Positions 6,192-13,868 of a stretch of DNA of 14,956 bases are shown here, one piece after another. The notes under the pieces were generated by a model. That model ran no database searches and had not been told where the DNA came from. It saw only the letters and a program-made list of their open reading frames with translations. The position numbers and the translations under genes were made by a program. Origin of the DNA: Eubacteriaceae bacterium UBA7485 (GTDB lineage Bacteria; Bacillota; Clostridia; Eubacteriales; Eubacteriaceae); contig DLOL01000029.1 of NCBI GenBank assembly GCA_002478485.1, forward strand, positions 1 to 14,956, written 5' to 3'. Each line of letters starts with the position of its first letter. Position 1 is the first letter of the stretch.

Positions 6192-8585
6192 ATGGAAAAT
6201 GAAATCAAAAGAACACGCGTGACTGAGACAAAAGTGAAGTCCAGCACGATTCTTCCGTTGGTGCCCCTTCGGGGACTCCCAATTTTCCCGGGTATGGTAT
6301 TCCATTTTGATGTGGGACGTTCTCGTTCTGTCGATGCAGTCGAAGCGGCAATGCAAGGAAAAGGCAAAATATTTCTCGCAGAACAAAAGGATTTTGCTGT
6401 TGAGGATCCGGGACAGGATGACATTTACCGGTTTGGCTGCTTTGTGACCGTTAAACAGATGCTGCGGATGCCGGAGAATATTATCCGCGTTCTTGTTGAA
6501 ATCGAAGCCAGGGGAAAAATTATCAAGTATTTGGAAGAGGAACCTTATTTTCTCGTAGAGTGTAAAACTGTAGAGAGTGAATACAAAGAAACCAAGGAGA
6601 ATCAGGTTCTCCTTGATATGACCAAATCCGTTTTTCTTGAGTATCTTCAAAGAACTCATAAATTCAATGATGGGATTCTCACTGCGATTCATCAAGTCGA
6701 ACCGATTGACAAACTCATAGATATTATTGCAGCCAACATGGATCTGGAAACGGAAGCAGCCCAGCAGCTTTTAGCAGAGGAAGATGTTGGCGAAAGACTC
6801 AAGGCACTCTATGAGTTGATTTTATCGGAGATTGAATATCTTCAGATTGAAGAAGACATTGACGAACGGGTAAAATCAGAACTTGATAAAAACCAACGGG
6901 AATTTGTCTTAAGAGAACAGATTCGGATTATTCAGGACGAGCTTGGCGATTACGAAGGCGGAGAAGTGGAAGAATATACTGCCCGTCTTAATAAAGTCAA
7001 TCCTCCTGCAGAAGTTCGGAAAAAAGCGGAAATTGAAATAGACAGACTCAAGAAAGTTCCGCTCGGTTCCTCCGAATCCGCGATTATTGAGACTTATCTT
7101 GACTGGATCTTAGATCTTCCATGGAATGAAAAGTCTGAAATTAACAATGATGTTTCCTATGCCAGAAAAATTCTAAACGAAGACCATTACGCGCTTGAGA
7201 AGGTTAAAGAAAGAATCCTTGAATATCTATCCGTTCTCAAGCTCTCCGATCACCTTAAGAGTCCGATTATCTGTCTGGCAGGTCCCCCGGGAGTCGGAAA
7301 GACCTCTATCGCCAAGAGCATCGCCAAAGCTCTCGGGAGGAAATACGTCAGGATCTCTTTGGGCGGAATGAGAGACGAAGCGGAAATCAGGGGTCATCGA
7401 AGAACTTATCTGGGAGCGATTCCTGGAAGAATTATTTATAATCTCAAGATGGCCGGCGTAAACAATCCCCTTATTCTTTTGGATGAAATAGACAAAATGA
7501 GCCAGGACTTTAAAGGAGATCCTAGTTCTGCCATGCTTGAAGTTTTGGATCCGGAGCAAAACAGTACCTTTACAGATAATTATCTGGAGCTTCCATTTGA
7601 TCTCTCAGACGTTTTATTTATCACAACGGCAAATTCGCTTAACACAATTCCCGAACCACTTCTCGATCGAATGGAGATCATAGAGGTGAACGGATATGTG
7701 GAATCCGAAAAGCTTGAGATTGCAAAGCGCTATCTGGTTCCTCAGGGACTTGAACAGCACGGACTCAGAGAGGATCAGTTTTCCATCTCGGATAATGCAC
7801 TTAAGGATATCATTGAATACTATACAAGAGAATCCGGTGTGCGAGAGTTGAAACGTCAGATTTTCAAAACCATGCGAACCGCTGCCAAGCTGATTGTTGA
7901 GGAAGGCCATAAGAAGGTCAGTGTGACCAGAAATAATCTGGAAAAACTTCTGGGTATGAAGAAGTATACCTTTGATCATGCGGAACAGACCGAATCCATT
8001 GGCCTTGTTACCGGTTTAGCATGGACATCGGTTGGGGGAGAGACGCTTGAGATTGAAGTAGTAACCATGCCTGGAAAAGGCAAAGTGGAAATCACCGGTC
8101 AACTTGGTGATGTCATGGTGGAATCGGTCAAAGCCGCGATCTCCTTTATTCGTAAGGAAGCCAAAGTGCTCGGAATTAACCCCGATTTTTATGAAAAGAT
8201 CGATATCCATCTTCATGTTCCTGAAGGTGCTGTCCCGAAGGATGGACCTTCGGCCGGTATTACAATCACCACAGCACTTGTTTCCGCTCTTACCAAACGG
8301 CCGGTTTCAGGCGAACTTGCCATGACTGGAGAAATCACGCTGAGAGGCAGAATTCTTCCGATTGGCGGATTACGCGAAAAGTTGGCAGCTGCTGTGCGTG
8401 CAGGGGTTAAACAGGTCCTTATACCGAAAGAAAATATGAGAGATCTTGAAGAAGTGCCTGATGTGATTTTGAAGTCCCTTAAGATTACGCCGGTGGATGA
8501 TATGCTCGATGCGCTCTCCATTATATTTGGCACAACCTTCAAAGAAGACAGTCCGGAGAGCGACGGACAGAAAGAACAGTCATGA
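6192..8585 (+). CDS. lon: ATP-dependent Lon protease (LonA type)
   Basis: A 797-residue cytosolic AAA+ protease that degrades damaged and regulatory proteins. The N-terminal substrate-binding domain starts at ILPLVPLRGLPIFPGMV. The AAA+ module has Walker A GPPGVGKT (364-371) and Walker B LILLDEID (427-434). The C-terminal protease domain has the Ser-Lys dyad, Ser687 in DGPSAG and Lys730 in GGLREK, spaced 43 apart as in E. coli Lon. There is no membrane segment, so this is LonA rather than LonB. The upstream ribosome site (TTGGAAAA) is weak, and no clear promoter is visible in the 56-nt gap after clpX. The last 4 nt overlap engB (ATGA), indicating coupled translation. Confidence 0.98.
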   Translation: MENEIKRTRVTETKVKSSTILPLVPLRGLPIFPGMVFHFDVGRSRSVDAVEAAMQGKGKIFLAEQKDFAVEDPGQDDIYRFGCFVTVKQMLRMPENIIRVLVEIEARGKIIKYLEEEPYFLVECKTVESEYKETKENQVLLDMTKSVFLEYLQRTHKFNDGILTAIHQVEPIDKLIDIIAANMDLETEAAQQLLAEEDVGERLKALYELILSEIEYLQIEEDIDERVKSELDKNQREFVLREQIRIIQDELGDYEGGEVEEYTARLNKVNPPAEVRKKAEIEIDRLKKVPLGSSESAIIETYLDWILDLPWNEKSEINNDVSYARKILNEDHYALEKVKERILEYLSVLKLSDHLKSPIICLAGPPGVGKTSIAKSIAKALGRKYVRISLGGMRDEAEIRGHRRTYLGAIPGRIIYNLKMAGVNNPLILLDEIDKMSQDFKGDPSSAMLEVLDPEQNSTFTDNYLELPFDLSDVLFITTANSLNTIPEPLLDRMEIIEVNGYVESEKLEIAKRYLVPQGLEQHGLREDQFSISDNALKDIIEYYTRESGVRELKRQIFKTMRTAAKLIVEEGHKKVSVTRNNLEKLLGMKKYTFDHAEQTESIGLVTGLAWTSVGGETLEIEVVTMPGKGKVEITGQLGDVMVESVKAAISFIRKEAKVLGINPDFYEKIDIHLHVPEGAVPKDGPSAGITITTALVSALTKRPVSGELAMTGEITLRGRILPIGGLREKLAAAVRAGVKQVLIPKENMRDLEEVPDVILKSLKITPVDDMLDALSIIFGTTFKEDSPESDGQKEQS

Positions 8586-9181
8586 ACGTAAAAAACGCAG
8601 AACTGGTCATCAGTGCGGTTTCACCGAAACAGTATCCGGAAGATGAACGGTCTGAAATTGTCCTTCTCGGAAGATCGAATGTTGGAAAATCTTCCTTTAT
8701 TAACAAACTGATCAACCGAAAAATGCTGGCGAGAACCAGTTCTCAGCCAGGAAAAACCCAGACTATGAACTTTTATAATATCGATGAATCGGGTGAAGGC
8801 GGAAGAGTTTTCCGATTTGTTGATATGCCTGGATATGGTTACGCACGAGCTTCAAAGAAAGACCGTGCCAAATGGGGAGCAATGATTGAAGAGTACCTTC
8901 AAAAGAGGGACAATCTTAAGGAAGTGCTGCTTTTGATTGACTCAAGGCATGAACCGACAGAAGATGACAGACTAATGTTTGACTGGCTTGAGTATTACGA
9001 TCTCCATCCAACAGTGATTGCAACCAAAGCTGACAAGCTTGGAAAAAACCAGCGGGCTAAATCTAAAAAAACAATTATGAAAGAATTGGGAATTGAGAAT
9101 CCTGACCGCGTCATTTTATTCTCAACGCAGGAAGAAAAGGGAAAAGAAGACGCGTGGAAGGTCATTGAGGAAGTCATCTGA
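8582..9181 (+). CDS. engB: Ribosome biogenesis GTP-binding protein EngB/YsxC
   Basis: A 199-residue small GTPase of the EngB (YihA/YsxC) family, needed for assembly of the large ribosomal subunit. G1 is GRSNVGKSS (30-38), followed by the family's SQPGKTQTMNFY (54-65). G3 is DMPGYGYA (81-88), G4 is TKAD (148-151), and a G5-like FST is near the C-terminus. Length is typical. The start overlaps the lon stop by 4 nt. Lon directly followed by EngB is a common Firmicute pairing. The transcript probably ends at the hairpins starting at 9238. Confidence 0.96.
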   Translation: MNVKNAELVISAVSPKQYPEDERSEIVLLGRSNVGKSSFINKLINRKMLARTSSQPGKTQTMNFYNIDESGEGGRVFRFVDMPGYGYARASKKDRAKWGAMIEEYLQKRDNLKEVLLLIDSRHEPTEDDRLMFDWLEYYDLHPTVIATKADKLGKNQRAKSKKTIMKELGIENPDRVILFSTQEEKGKEDAWKVIEEVI

Positions 9182-9220
9182 ATAAAAAATTAAATTTTTC
9201 TTACTTTTTTTCCAAAAATT

Positions 9221-9229
9221 TGGTATAAA
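9221..9229 (+). promoter_or_regulatory. Extended -10 promoter for the MATE leader
   Basis: TGGTATAAA (9221-9229) is a TG-extended -10 element in a very AT-rich stretch; the -35 region (about 9201-9206, TTACTT) is poor. Transcription would begin near 9236, at the base of the first hairpin, so the RNA would open with the tandem hairpins. Confidence 0.5.
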
Positions 9230-9237
9230 AATGAATG

Positions 9238-9287
9238 CGAGCCGCGACTTTGCGTAAGACCAGCAAAGATACGGCTCGTTTTTTTTT
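9238..9287 (+). terminator. First leader hairpin with T-run
   Basis: The outer stem is CGAGCCG/CGGCTCG (9238-9244, 9272-9278). The internal loop is CGA/ATA and the inner stem is CTTTGC/GCAAAG (9248-9253, 9263-9268). The apical loop is GTAAGACCA, and nine T follow (9279-9287). It has the form of an intrinsic terminator and would also end lon-engB transcription. Confidence 0.8.
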
Positions 9288-9289
9288 GT

Positions 9290-9333
9290 GCGCAGCGAAA
9301 GTGTAAGTCCAGCATTTTCGATGCGCTTTTTTT
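9290..9333 (+). terminator. Second leader hairpin with T-run
   Basis: The outer stem is GCGCA/TGCGC (9290-9294, 9322-9326) with a one-nt G/A internal loop. The inner stem is CGAAAGTG/CATTTTCG (9296-9303, 9313-9320), including one G-U pair. The apical loop is TAAGTCCAG, and seven T follow (9327-9333). It ends 19 nt before the MATE ribosome site, as a transcription attenuator would. Confidence 0.8.
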
Positions 9334-9362
9334 GGCTTTATTTTTAAATATTGGAGGAAAAG

Positions 9363-10814
9363 ATGAAAGAGAATGTGCTCGAAACTGAAAAACTGAGCAA
9401 ATTGATGAAGAAATACTGTCTTCCCTGTGTGATTTCGCTGGTTGTTGCAGCCCTGTATAATATCGTTGATCAGATATTTATTGCCAATGCGTCTTATTTG
9501 GGATCTTACGGAAATGCGGCTAATACGGTCGTCTTTCCATTAACAGTTGTGGCTCTTGCACTTGCGGTTATGATCGGAGATGGATGCTGCGCGTTTGCCT
9601 CGATTTGTCTTGGCCGGAAAGAACGTGGTGAGGCATCGAGAAGTGTAGGATCGGCTATTATAACCAGTATCGTGACCGGTGTTCTTGTTATGGTTATTTA
9701 CCTGGTTTTTCAAAATGGTATTTTGACTGCCTTCGGGGGGAATGTAAATCCGAAGACTTTTGAGTTTTCGAAAGAATACTTCTTTTATATAACGTTGGGG
9801 ATCCCTTTCTACGTTTTCGGACAGGCGATGAATCCTGTAATTCGTTCAGATGCCAGTCCGAAATTTGCAATGGCTGCCACTGTTCTTGGTGCACTTGTCA
9901 ACTTAATCTTAGATCCGATCTTTATCTTTATCTTCAAATGGGGCATGATGGGAGCGGCTGTTGCAACGGTGCTTGGACAAATTTTAACCGCGGCGATGTC
10001 GGTATGGTATTTGGCGCGTGGCATGAAAATGATTGAGCTTAAAAGAGAGGATCTACGCTTTTTTCCAAATCTAATGAAGCGCTATATTCCTCTTGGAGGA
10101 TGTAGCTTCTTTTCTCAGATTTCACTTGTGCTCTGCATGGCTGCCACTCAGTATGCGATTGTTAAGTATGGCGCTGTGGATCCAATTTATTCACAAACCC
10201 AGTATTCGCAGATTCCGATGGCTGTTGTCGGTATCGTCATGAAGTGCTTTCAGATTGTGATCAGTATTGCAGTCGGACTTGCGGCAGGATGCATTCCGGT
10301 TGCCGGATATAACCTAGGAGCGGGCAGAGATGACCGTGTAGCGAATCTTTTCAGCCTTCTTCTCAGAACTGAATTTGTGGTGGGTTTGTTGTTCCTGGCT
10401 CTCTTCCAGTTCTGCCCGCAGGAAATTATTAATCTGTTTGGGGCACAGGGAGAATCTGTCTACTATACACAGTTTGCTCTGAAATGCTTTAGAATTTACC
10501 TATGCATGGTGCCTTTAGCCACTGTAAACAAAGCGGCGTTTATCTATCTTCAGGCGATGGGAAAAGCTGTTCTTTCCACACTGCTCTCGGTCATTCGCGA
10601 AGTAGTCTTTGGGGTCGGTTTTGTGCTTCTCCTTCCGATGCGTTTTGGTCTCAATGGTGTTCTTTATTCCATGCCTGTTTCAGATGTCCTAACTTTCATT
10701 ATCTCCCTGGTTGTTATTGTGAAAATCTACCGGGATTTGCATGAAGACTACAAACAGAGAATGAATCAATCTTCGATGAAACAGATTCGAACAGCTGATG
10801 CTGACTTAAAATGA
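9363..10814 (+). CDS. MATE family efflux transporter, MepA-like
   Basis: A 483-residue polytopic inner-membrane protein of the multidrug and toxic compound extrusion family, which exports cationic compounds using an Na+ or H+ gradient. The N-terminal repeat shows LYNIVDQIFI (31-40) followed by AANTVVFPLTVVALALAVMI, the pattern of the MepA subgroup. About twelve hydrophobic segments are spread over two similar halves, and the second half contains AAGCIPVAGYNLGAGR. GGAGG (9353-9357) lies 5 nt before the ATG, so the in-frame TTG at 9351 is excluded. The gene is a single unit between two terminators, unlike its operonic housekeeping neighbours, and is preceded by the tandem-hairpin leader. The substrate cannot be read from sequence; guanidinium would fit if the leader is a guanidine riboswitch (inference). 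Confidence 0.92.
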   Translation: MKENVLETEKLSKLMKKYCLPCVISLVVAALYNIVDQIFIANASYLGSYGNAANTVVFPLTVVALALAVMIGDGCCAFASICLGRKERGEASRSVGSAIITSIVTGVLVMVIYLVFQNGILTAFGGNVNPKTFEFSKEYFFYITLGIPFYVFGQAMNPVIRSDASPKFAMAATVLGALVNLILDPIFIFIFKWGMMGAAVATVLGQILTAAMSVWYLARGMKMIELKREDLRFFPNLMKRYIPLGGCSFFSQISLVLCMAATQYAIVKYGAVDPIYSQTQYSQIPMAVVGIVMKCFQIVISIAVGLAAGCIPVAGYNLGAGRDDRVANLFSLLLRTEFVVGLLFLALFQFCPQEIINLFGAQGESVYYTQFALKCFRIYLCMVPLATVNKAAFIYLQAMGKAVLSTLLSVIREVVFGVGFVLLLPMRFGLNGVLYSMPVSDVLTFIISLVVIVKIYRDLHEDYKQRMNQSSMKQIRTADADLK

Positions 10815-10864
10815 TTTTGATTTTTGCCTGTAATTGATATTTTAAGCGAATATATTTCGAATTG

Positions 10865-10897
10865 AACGCGCAGATCTTTCCTGCGCGTTTGTTTTAT
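10865..10897 (+). terminator. Intrinsic terminator after the MATE gene
   Basis: AACGCGCAG (10865-10873) and CTGCGCGTT (10881-10889) form a perfect 9-bp stem with a 7-nt loop, followed by a T-rich tail. It isolates the MATE gene from gltX. The stretch 10898-11022 is AT-rich with no gene; a second weak promoter, TTTAAA (10959) 17 nt from TATGAT (10982), is possible there. Confidence 0.9.
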
Positions 10898-11022
10898 TTA
10901 AAAGGTCAAGGAAAATGAGAATAGATTATAAATGTGGGAATATTGGCGCTTAAAAAAGTTTAAAAATAAGTTAGACATGTGTATGATGAAGTGATCGTTC
11001 AGAGAAAAGGGAAGAGCATTTA

Positions 11023-11031
11023 TGTTATAAT
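11023..11031 (+). promoter_or_regulatory. Extended -10 promoter for gltX-secD-secF
   Basis: TGTTATAAT (11023-11031) is identical to the element before tig. There is no good -35 box at 16-18 nt spacing. The transcript would start near 11038, about 40 nt before gltX. Confidence 0.65.
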
Positions 11032-11076
11032 TATTCTCGTTACTTAAAAATGACCTACACGTGAAGGAGTAAGAAA

Positions 11077-12549
11077 ATGGTTAGAGACCGTTTTGCGCCA
11101 AGTCCAACAGGCGATGTCCATATCGGCAGCTTGAGAACAGCGCTTTATAACTATTTGTTTGCCAAAAAAAACAGCGGCACCTTCCTTCTACGACTTGAAG
11201 ACACCGATAGAACCAGGCTCAAGGAAGGCGCGGTCGACACGCTTCTTGACGCTTTGTATGAAACCGGGGTCATTCCAGACGAGGGACTGGTGCTCGCAGA
11301 CGGAGAAATTTCCCAGAAAGGGGATAAAGGCCCCTATATTCAGTCGGAAAGACTTCCGATCTATCAGGAATATATTCAGAAGCTCATCGACTCAGGAGAT
11401 GCATACTACTGTTTTTGCACTAAGGAGCGACTGGACGAAGTAAGACAAAAGCAGAAGGAAAACGGTGAAACACCTCGCTATGACGGTCACTGCCGTAATC
11501 TTTCGAGAGAAGAAGCAGAGAAGCGGATTGAAGCGGGTGAGCCCTATGTGGTCCGGTTGAAGCTTCCAGAAGGAAAAGACATCAGTTTTGATGATGCGGT
11601 TCGAGGACACGTGACGATTAATACCAGTGATCTGGATGATCAGGTCCTGATTAAGGCGGACGGATTCCCGACTTACCATTTTGCAGTCGTTGTAGATGAT
11701 CATCTGATGGATGTCAGCCATGTGATTCGAGGGGAAGAATGGCTTCCTTCCACTCCGAAACATGTCTATCTATATGATCTTTTTGGATGGAAGCAGCCGA
11801 CTTATGTTCATCTTCCGAACATCCTGAATAAGGACCACAAGAAATTATCCAAAAGGCAGGGCGATGTGTCTGTTGCCGATTTTATTAAGAAGGGTTATCT
11901 TCCTGAAGCGCTTATCAACTATCTGGCTCTTCTCGGATGGAGTCCGAAAGATGATCAGGAAATTTTCTCTTTGGAAGAGCTAGTTAACGCGTTTGATTTA
12001 GAGCGTCTTAACAATTCCGGTGCGGTGTTTGATCCGGAGAAACTCAACTGGTTCAACGCCCATTACATCAAGGCTCTCGGAAATGAAGAGATGAAGGCAC
12101 AGATGAAACCATTTCTGAGTCAGGCTGAAATTTCTTTAACGGAAGAAGAATTAGACAAGCTGGTTCCGATTGTTAGAGAAAGAATAGAGTACTTCTCTCA
12201 AGTTCCCGAGATTGTGGAAGAGATGCGTGTTTCGGACTTCACGCCTGAAGGAGAAGAAGTTAAGGAAATCTTGACAGCTCCACAGACTCCGATTCTAAGA
12301 AAAGCACTGATTGAAAAATTCTCTGCGCTTGATTCCTTTGAGCCGTCGGATATTCAAGGCGTCTTTAAAGAAATTCAAAAAGAACATAAGAAAGATAAAA
12401 TCAGAGGCAAAATGCTTTACATGCCTGCAAGAATCATGCTTACAGGCGTTATGCACGGCCCGGATTTAGGCGCAATTTTATCCTTTATTGGAAAAGACGA
12501 AGCCCTCAGAAGACTTGAACGTGCCGAAGCGTTCACTGGAACGGATTAA
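11077..12549 (+). CDS. gltX: Glutamyl-tRNA synthetase
   Basis: A 490-residue class I aminoacyl-tRNA synthetase that charges tRNA-Glu with glutamate. The N-terminal signature is RFAPSPTGDVHIGSLRTAL, containing the HIGH-type motif HIGS (15-18). The KMSKS-type motif is KLSKR (256-260). A zinc-site-like cluster has Cys112, Cys114, Tyr135 and Cys139. The C-terminal anticodon-binding helices complete the normal length. Many Firmicutes lack GlnRS and use a non-discriminating GluRS with GatCAB; whether that holds here cannot be seen. AAGGAG (11064-11069) lies 7 nt before the ATG. secD begins 2 nt after the stop, so translation and export genes share one transcript. Confidence 0.97.
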   Translation: MVRDRFAPSPTGDVHIGSLRTALYNYLFAKKNSGTFLLRLEDTDRTRLKEGAVDTLLDALYETGVIPDEGLVLADGEISQKGDKGPYIQSERLPIYQEYIQKLIDSGDAYYCFCTKERLDEVRQKQKENGETPRYDGHCRNLSREEAEKRIEAGEPYVVRLKLPEGKDISFDDAVRGHVTINTSDLDDQVLIKADGFPTYHFAVVVDDHLMDVSHVIRGEEWLPSTPKHVYLYDLFGWKQPTYVHLPNILNKDHKKLSKRQGDVSVADFIKKGYLPEALINYLALLGWSPKDDQEIFSLEELVNAFDLERLNNSGAVFDPEKLNWFNAHYIKALGNEEMKAQMKPFLSQAEISLTEEELDKLVPIVRERIEYFSQVPEIVEEMRVSDFTPEGEEVKEILTAPQTPILRKALIEKFSALDSFEPSDIQGVFKEIQKEHKKDKIRGKMLYMPARIMLTGVMHGPDLGAILSFIGKDEALRRLERAEAFTGTD

Positions 12550-12551
12550 CG

Positions 12552-13868
12552 ATGGCTCGAGACAATAAAGCTCCAAAAAGGAGAACGAAAAAAAAGAGAA
12601 AGAATCCGGTTAAAAGCGCGAGAATCAAGTTAACTGTGTTTATTGTTTTTGTTGTTCTTGCTGCTTACACCCTTTTTTTCGGGCTGGATATCGGAATTTA
12701 CACAATTGGTGATATCAAAGACCATATGCATTATGGTCTAGATTTGACAGGAGGGGTGAATGTTGTATTGGAAGCCACTCCAAAAGATGGCGGAAATGTC
12801 AGCGATGAAGACATGGACGCAACAGTAGCCGCAATTAAAAACCGAGTTGATAAGATGGGTGTCAGTGAAGCTACTGTTGCTAAACAGGACGGCAACCGTA
12901 TCCGTGTTTCTATCCCGTCTATTCAAAACCAGCAGGAAGCACTCGAAATGGTTGGAAAGACCGCTCAGCTTGAGTTTAAGAGTCCAGATGGTGATGTGCT
13001 TTTGACCGGAAATGATGTTGCACAAGCTCAGGCAGTTAAACAGAGTGAGAACGGAATTGAAAGTTATGTTGTCCAGCTCCGGTTTACGGATGAAGGAAAG
13101 AAGAAATTCGCTGACGCAACGGAGAAATATCTGAATCAGCAGATATCCATTGTTCTAGATGATGATGTGATCTCAAGCCCGAACGTTAAATCTGTTATCT
13201 CAAATGGTGAAGCGGTAATCGAAGGGGTCGGTGATAGTGATGAAGCGAAGACTCTAGCGGATCTCATTCAGGGAGGCGCACTTCCTGTTTCATTAACGCC
13301 GATTCAAGTGACGACAGTCGGACCGACACTGGGGTCGGATTCTCTCAATCAGAGTATTCTTGCAGGAGGGATCGGGATTGCTGCAGTCCTTATCTTTATG
13401 TTAATTGTGTATAAAGGACTCGGCCTTATCGCAGATCTTGCCTTGATCGTTTATATTCTTATCGATTTCTGGCTGATGGCCGAACTGAACGTGACCTTGA
13501 CTCTCCCCGGTATTGCAGGCTTAATTCTCTCGGTCGGGATGGCGGTTGATGCAAATGTCATCATTTTTGAGAGAATTAAAGACGAAGCCGGGCAGGGTAG
13601 AAGTTACAAATCCGCGATCGCAGGCGGCTTTAAGCGTGCAATGGGAACGATCATGGATTCAAACATCACGACATTGATTGCTGGTTTTGTCTTATTCTTC
13701 CTGGGATCGGGATCGGTACAGGGGTTTGCGGTAACGCTGATCCTCGGTATCTTTATCTCCCTTTTCACGGCGGTGTTTATCACACACTGGCTGATCCGCA
13801 TGGTGGTCGATTCGAAGATTTTCAATAATCAGAAAATATTAGGGATTAAGGAAGGAGGAGCAGCATGA
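12552..13868 (+). CDS. secD: Protein translocase subunit SecD
   Basis: A 438-residue membrane subunit of the SecDF complex, which uses the proton gradient to pull proteins out of the SecYEG channel. A very basic N-terminus (about 1-26) precedes transmembrane segment 1 (about 27-44). The extracytoplasmic P1 domain begins with YGLDLTGGVNVVLEA. About five transmembrane segments follow from residue 265 on. The conserved GMAVDANVIIFERIKDE contains Asp333, equivalent to the proton-relay aspartate of T. thermophilus SecDF. The P1 domain looks compact, as in other clostridial SecD. The gene starts 2 nt after gltX with a weak ribosome site and overlaps secF by 4 nt. Confidence 0.96.
   Translation: MARDNKAPKRRTKKKRKNPVKSARIKLTVFIVFVVLAAYTLFFGLDIGIYTIGDIKDHMHYGLDLTGGVNVVLEATPKDGGNVSDEDMDATVAAIKNRVDKMGVSEATVAKQDGNRIRVSIPSIQNQQEALEMVGKTAQLEFKSPDGDVLLTGNDVAQAQAVKQSENGIESYVVQLRFTDEGKKKFADATEKYLNQQISIVLDDDVISSPNVKSVISNGEAVIEGVGDSDEAKTLADLIQGGALPVSLTPIQVTTVGPTLGSDSLNQSILAGGIGIAAVLIFMLIVYKGLGLIADLALIVYILIDFWLMAELNVTLTLPGIAGLILSVGMAVDANVIIFERIKDEAGQGRSYKSAIAGGFKRAMGTIMDSNITTLIAGFVLFFLGSGSVQGFAVTLILGIFISLFTAVFITHWLIRMVVDSKIFNNQKILGIKEGGAA

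Larger units (their letters stand above)
9237..9334 (+). ncRNA. Tandem-hairpin leader of the MATE gene, candidate riboswitch
   Basis: Two adjacent hairpins fill the leader between a candidate promoter (9221-9229) and the MATE ribosome site (9353-9357). Each has an outer stem, an internal loop, an inner stem and an apical loop, and ends in a T-run. Their apical segments match at 11 of 13 positions: GCGTAAGACCAGC (9252-9264) and GTGTAAGTCCAGC (9301-9313). The stems differ in sequence, so the loops rather than the stems look conserved. Only 19 nt separate the last T-run from the ribosome site, too few for another promoter, so transcription of the transporter must pass the hairpins. A guanidine-IV (mepA) riboswitch is a possible identity, because that class precedes MATE genes in Firmicutes; I could not test the match. 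An unnamed attenuator or two simple terminators are the alternatives. Confidence 0.6.

Noticed and set aside
8104..8325. Additional plus-strand frame inside lon
   Set aside because: It is a shadow frame within the conserved protease domain of lon, with no supporting signals.
6192..8585. LonB rather than LonA
   Set aside because: The protein has a full N-terminal substrate-binding domain and no membrane segment.
9231..9257. Eight-codon frame (MNASRDFA) ending in the loop of the first leader hairpin, as a leader peptide
   Set aside because: Its ATG lies at or before the likely transcription start, it has no ribosome site, and it shows no run of regulatory codons.
9237..9334. Guanidine-II (mini-ykkC) riboswitch as an explanation of the tandem hairpins
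   Set aside because: That class has two short hairpins with ACGR tetraloops. These loops are nine nt long with GTAAG-CCA.
10898..10915. GGTCAAGG as a CtsR heat-shock operator half
   Set aside because: Only one half-site is present. CtsR boxes are tandem heptads, and none is found near clpP or clpX either.
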